Shown in pieces: positions 6,365 through 8,542 of a stretch of DNA of 8,542 nt. The notes under the pieces are model-generated. The model was not told the DNA's origin, ran no database searches, and saw nothing but the letters and a program-made list of their open reading frames with translations. This DNA comes from Gemmatimonadota bacterium (GTDB lineage Bacteria; JBHIER01; G020348925). A program made the translations under genes and the position numbers. Position 1 is the first letter of the stretch. Each line of letters begins with the position of its first letter. The stretch covers positions 1,430,055-1,438,596 of the forward strand of contig CP070758.1 in NCBI GenBank assembly GCA_020348925.1. The letters run 5' to 3'.

Positions 6365-7073
6365 GTGAACGTTGAGAACGAGTCGTCCGTGTGCGCCATC
6401 ACGTCTCGCTGGGGTCACCCCTTCAATTTTAAATATTTGGTATCACTGGGAACCAGGTCTCAGAGTTAAGGGACACTCTTTTTAAGAAATTGGAAGACAA
6501 AGGTGTCAGGGACCTTTTTTACATAAATAAAGGAGCGGATTCTTCGTGGCATGGAGGATATGCCATACGTTTATGAATAGTCAATGTTGCTTCTGTTCTG
6601 CAAAAACAATGAGAAAGGGACAGGATTCAAAGAGGTCGGTTTAAAAGTTAAAGGCATTCGAAAGCATACCCCCGAGGCTCTCAAATAGGCTGCAAAATTA
6701 TTCCCCCTAAAAGTGCAACTTTGTGCGCTTTTTCTGAACATCAGGCAGACCACATCCCCCTATCCCCCCGAACAAATCTCACAATTTCATCATGTAAGAT
6801 TCAGTCTTCTCCTTTCAAAAATGGTGAGTGTTTCGGCACGTGTTTTGCGAATTTTAAACACGCAAGCTCGTGAAGTTCTATAGTTATGATCTTGAAAAAT
6901 CAAGAAGTTGACCCCCTCGGATTCGAAACAAACGCAACCGGAGTCGTGTCATAAATTCAAGAGGTTGAAAAGGCCGGCAAAGTTGGCACTGGACAGTATC
7001 TATGACCGTGCTCTTCAAATATTTTAGACATCTCGGACGCCAAAATGTCTCAGAAAAAGAAAGGAGGAAAGAA
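6365..7073. other. 709-bp gene-free intergenic region
   Basis: I find no credible gene on either strand: short frames here lack ribosome sites and recognisable domains. Visible structure includes the near-palindrome GGGGTCACCCC at 6411-6421 and the hairpin plus T-run at 6499-6520. There is also the inverted repeat TGGCAT/ATGCCA at 6547-6552/6560-6565, CGTGTTT/AAACACG at 6839-6845/6856-6862, and AGACAT/ATGTCT at 7026-7031/7045-7050 just before the next gene. The promoter of the gene at 7074 must lie in this region or upstream, but I cannot pick a convincing -35/-10 pair. The stretch may hold decayed mobile DNA, which I could not identify. Confidence 0.5.
6499..6520 (+). terminator. Candidate weak intrinsic terminator
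   Basis: AAAGGT (6499-6504) pairs with ACCTTT (6512-6517) around a 7-nt loop, and the T-run continues to 6520. The stem has only three G-C pairs and lies about 135 nt after the stop at 6364, so it is a weak candidate for ending the beta-propeller transcript. Confidence 0.3.
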
Positions 7074-8542
7074 ATGTTAAGAAAGACTCTACTTTTCCTT
7101 TGTTGTCTACCATTGCTCTTACCGGTTTATGTAGGGGGCCAGGGTACAATCGATTTTCCGGAAAGCGCCACCTTCGATCCGTCGGGCAACCGATACTTTG
7201 TATCAAACCAGGGTAACGGTAACATTGTTCAAATCGACAGCGCTGGAAATTATTCGGACTTCATTACAGAGCTTGCTACTTCCAAAGGCTTGAAACTCCT
7301 CGGCGATACACTTTTTGTCGGAGCCAGCACCGCCGCCTTGGTCGCCTTCGACATAAACACCGGTGCTCGCCTTCTCACAGTTCGATTCACCGGTCAGGTG
7401 GATCTCAACGACGTCGAGGCGGACAACTCAGGAAACATATATGTCTCAGATCCCCAGGGCAACCAGGTACACAAACTCCAATTGAGTGACCTTTCGACAG
7501 AAACCATCGTCACCGGGATTACGATGGCCAACGGTCTGTTGTTTGATGAGGAAAACAATCGACTCCTGGTCTGTCAGTGGATAGAGGACTCACCCATCAG
7601 TGCCATTGATCTCGACGACTATTCGCTCACACCCATAGTCAATGACGGATTAGATTTTCTGGACGGTCTGACGGAGGATAACGATGGCAACATTTACGTA
7701 TCCTCCTTCGGCAGCGATAGAGTTTACAGATACGATCCGAATCTCAGCAGCCCGCCGGAGGTCGCTTCAGCCAATCACCTCGATCCCGGTGATATATACT
7801 ACAACAAGAGAGATGACATACTTGCCGTGCCGAATGTAAACGGCAGCAGAGTAGATTTCGTGACCCTTTATGAAATGCTGCACGATCCGGACAGAGACTC
7901 GATCTTAAGCGAAAATGACAACTGTCCGTTTAACTTCAACCCGAACCAGGCCGACACGGACGGGGACGGTGAGGGTGACGCCTGTGACACCTGCACCGAT
8001 CCCGATTCCGACGGGTACGGAAATATCGGCTTTCCAGCGAGCACGTGCCCTCTTGACAATTGCCCCGATGCATACAACCCTCAGCAGGAGGATACGGATT
8101 CCGATTTTTTGGGCGACGCCTGCGACAACTGCCCGAATGACTTTAATATCAACCAAACCGATAGTGATGGCGACGGCGTCGGTGATGTCTGCGACCTCTG
8201 CCCCGGCTCAGACGACAATGCGGACCTCGACGAGGACGGTGCCGCGGACTGCAATGAGGACAATTGTCCCAACGATCATAATCCCGACCAAATTGACACC
8301 GATGCTGACGGCTGGGGAGATGTCTGCGATAACTGTCCGGAGGACCCCAATCCGGAGCAAAGAGATGTTGATATCGACGACACTGGAGACGTGTGCGACT
8401 CGTGCACGGATACAGACGATGACGGTTACGGAAATCCGGGCTACACTGCGAACACCTGCGATGAGGACAACTGTCCCGGAGTTTATAATCCGGATCAGCT
8501 CCCCTTTGATCAGGGTGATCTGGACTGCAACAGCGGGATCGA
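7074..8542 (+). CDS. Exported NHL/SMP-30-like beta-propeller with long TSP3 array and dockerin (3' partial)
   Basis: The frame starts at ATG 7074 with a strong AGGAGG (7062-7067) and stays open to the window end: 489 codons plus two bases. A signal peptide spans about residues 1-22 (MLRKTLLFL, LPLLLPVYVG). Residues ~24-265 form a propeller with NHL/SMP-30-like blades such as FDPSGNRYFVSN, DNSGNIYVSDPQGNQV, NGLLFDEENNRLLV and NDGNIYVSSFGSDRVYRYD. Residues ~271-480 are an acidic, Cys-rich TSP3 array: six DNCP units mostly followed by NPxQ, one CDLCP variant, and two C-x-x-C-T-D variants. These should bind many calcium ions and form a rigid stalk. The dockerin begins at G481-D-L-D-C-N-S-G as the window ends. 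No catalytic residues are evident, though SMP-30-like folds include lactonases. The last ~45 residues closely match the equivalent segment of the peptidase protein encoded at 1263-4259. Confidence 0.88.
   Translation, partial: MLRKTLLFLCCLPLLLPVYVGGQGTIDFPESATFDPSGNRYFVSNQGNGNIVQIDSAGNYSDFITELATSKGLKLLGDTLFVGASTAALVAFDINTGARLLTVRFTGQVDLNDVEADNSGNIYVSDPQGNQVHKLQLSDLSTETIVTGITMANGLLFDEENNRLLVCQWIEDSPISAIDLDDYSLTPIVNDGLDFLDGLTEDNDGNIYVSSFGSDRVYRYDPNLSSPPEVASANHLDPGDIYYNKRDDILAVPNVNGSRVDFVTLYEMLHDPDRDSILSENDNCPFNFNPNQADTDGDGEGDACDTCTDPDSDGYGNIGFPASTCPLDNCPDAYNPQQEDTDSDFLGDACDNCPNDFNINQTDSDGDGVGDVCDLCPGSDDNADLDEDGAADCNEDNCPNDHNPDQIDTDADGWGDVCDNCPEDPNPEQRDVDIDDTGDVCDSCTDTDDDGYGNPGYTANTCDEDNCPGVYNPDQLPFDQGDLDCNSGI

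Noticed and set aside
6411-6421. GGGGTCACCCC as a terminator for the gene ending at 6364
   Set aside because: The central gap is one base, so a stable hairpin loop is not possible without opening most of the stem, and no immediate T-run follows.
6571-6753. 60-codon minus-strand frame in the intergenic region
   Set aside because: It has no ribosome binding site, no recognisable domain and no compositional signal of coding.
6991-7010. Sigma-54-like promoter (TGGCAC) upstream of the propeller gene
   Set aside because: The -24 half fits, but the required -12 GC element at the right spacing is absent.
7045-7080. 11-residue lysine-rich mini-ORF overlapping the start at 7074 (possible leader peptide)
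   Set aside because: No Shine-Dalgarno precedes its ATG, and its Lys/Gly codons are simply the purine-rich ribosome site of the next gene read in another frame.
7890-8542. CRISPR-like or tandem DNA repeat
   Set aside because: The periodicity is at protein level (TSP3 units with diverged codons), not identical DNA repeats with unique spacers.

Overview
The window looks like chromosomal DNA from an uncultured or little-studied bacterium. The best guess is an FCB-group lineage such as Marinimicrobia, KSB1, Zixibacteria or Calditrichota. The basis is a set of large exported proteins built as 'catalytic or propeller domain + thrombospondin type 3 (TSP3) calcium repeats + C-terminal dockerin-type repeat', together with AT-rich DNA carrying integron-type attC sites. 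No rRNA or other taxonomic marker is present, so this assignment is inference.

Region 1 (1-1230) is AT-rich and reads as part of an integron gene-cassette array. Two long imperfect palindromes (294-428 and 1103-1230) have the layout of attC sites: outer R''/R' boxes ending in TAAC / starting GTTA, inner complementary arms with an unpaired base, and a variable loop. Between them lies one complete cassette of about 800 bp encoding a small exported class I SAM-dependent methyltransferase. The cassette upstream of the first attC has no convincing gene and contains a perfect 12-bp inverted repeat. No integrase is visible.

Region 2 (1263-4259) is one very long gene for a secreted S41-family (tricorn/C-terminal-processing-type) serine peptidase followed by PKD, LamG-like, TSP3 and dockerin modules. 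Its start lies only 33 nt beyond the second attC. The DNA changes from about 30-38% G+C in the peptidase half to about 57-60% G+C in the modular tail near position 2700-2780, so the gene looks chimeric: an AT-rich head joined to a GC-richer tail typical of the downstream genes.

Region 3 (4260-4939) holds no intact gene. It contains the C-terminal remnant of an IS110-family transposase on the minus strand, with an inverted-repeat structure at its 3' end. The remnant abuts the 5' side of the next gene.

Region 4 (4940-8542) has two further exported proteins on the plus strand. One is a PD40-type beta-propeller with an Ig-like (He_PIG) domain and dockerin. The other is an NHL/SMP-30-like beta-propeller with a long TSP3 array that runs off the window as its dockerin begins. 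They are separated by 709 bp with no recognisable gene. All three large proteins carry related dockerin-type tails, which suggests a common cell-surface or extracellular attachment route. No cohesin, scaffoldin or sorting enzyme is in the window to name that route.
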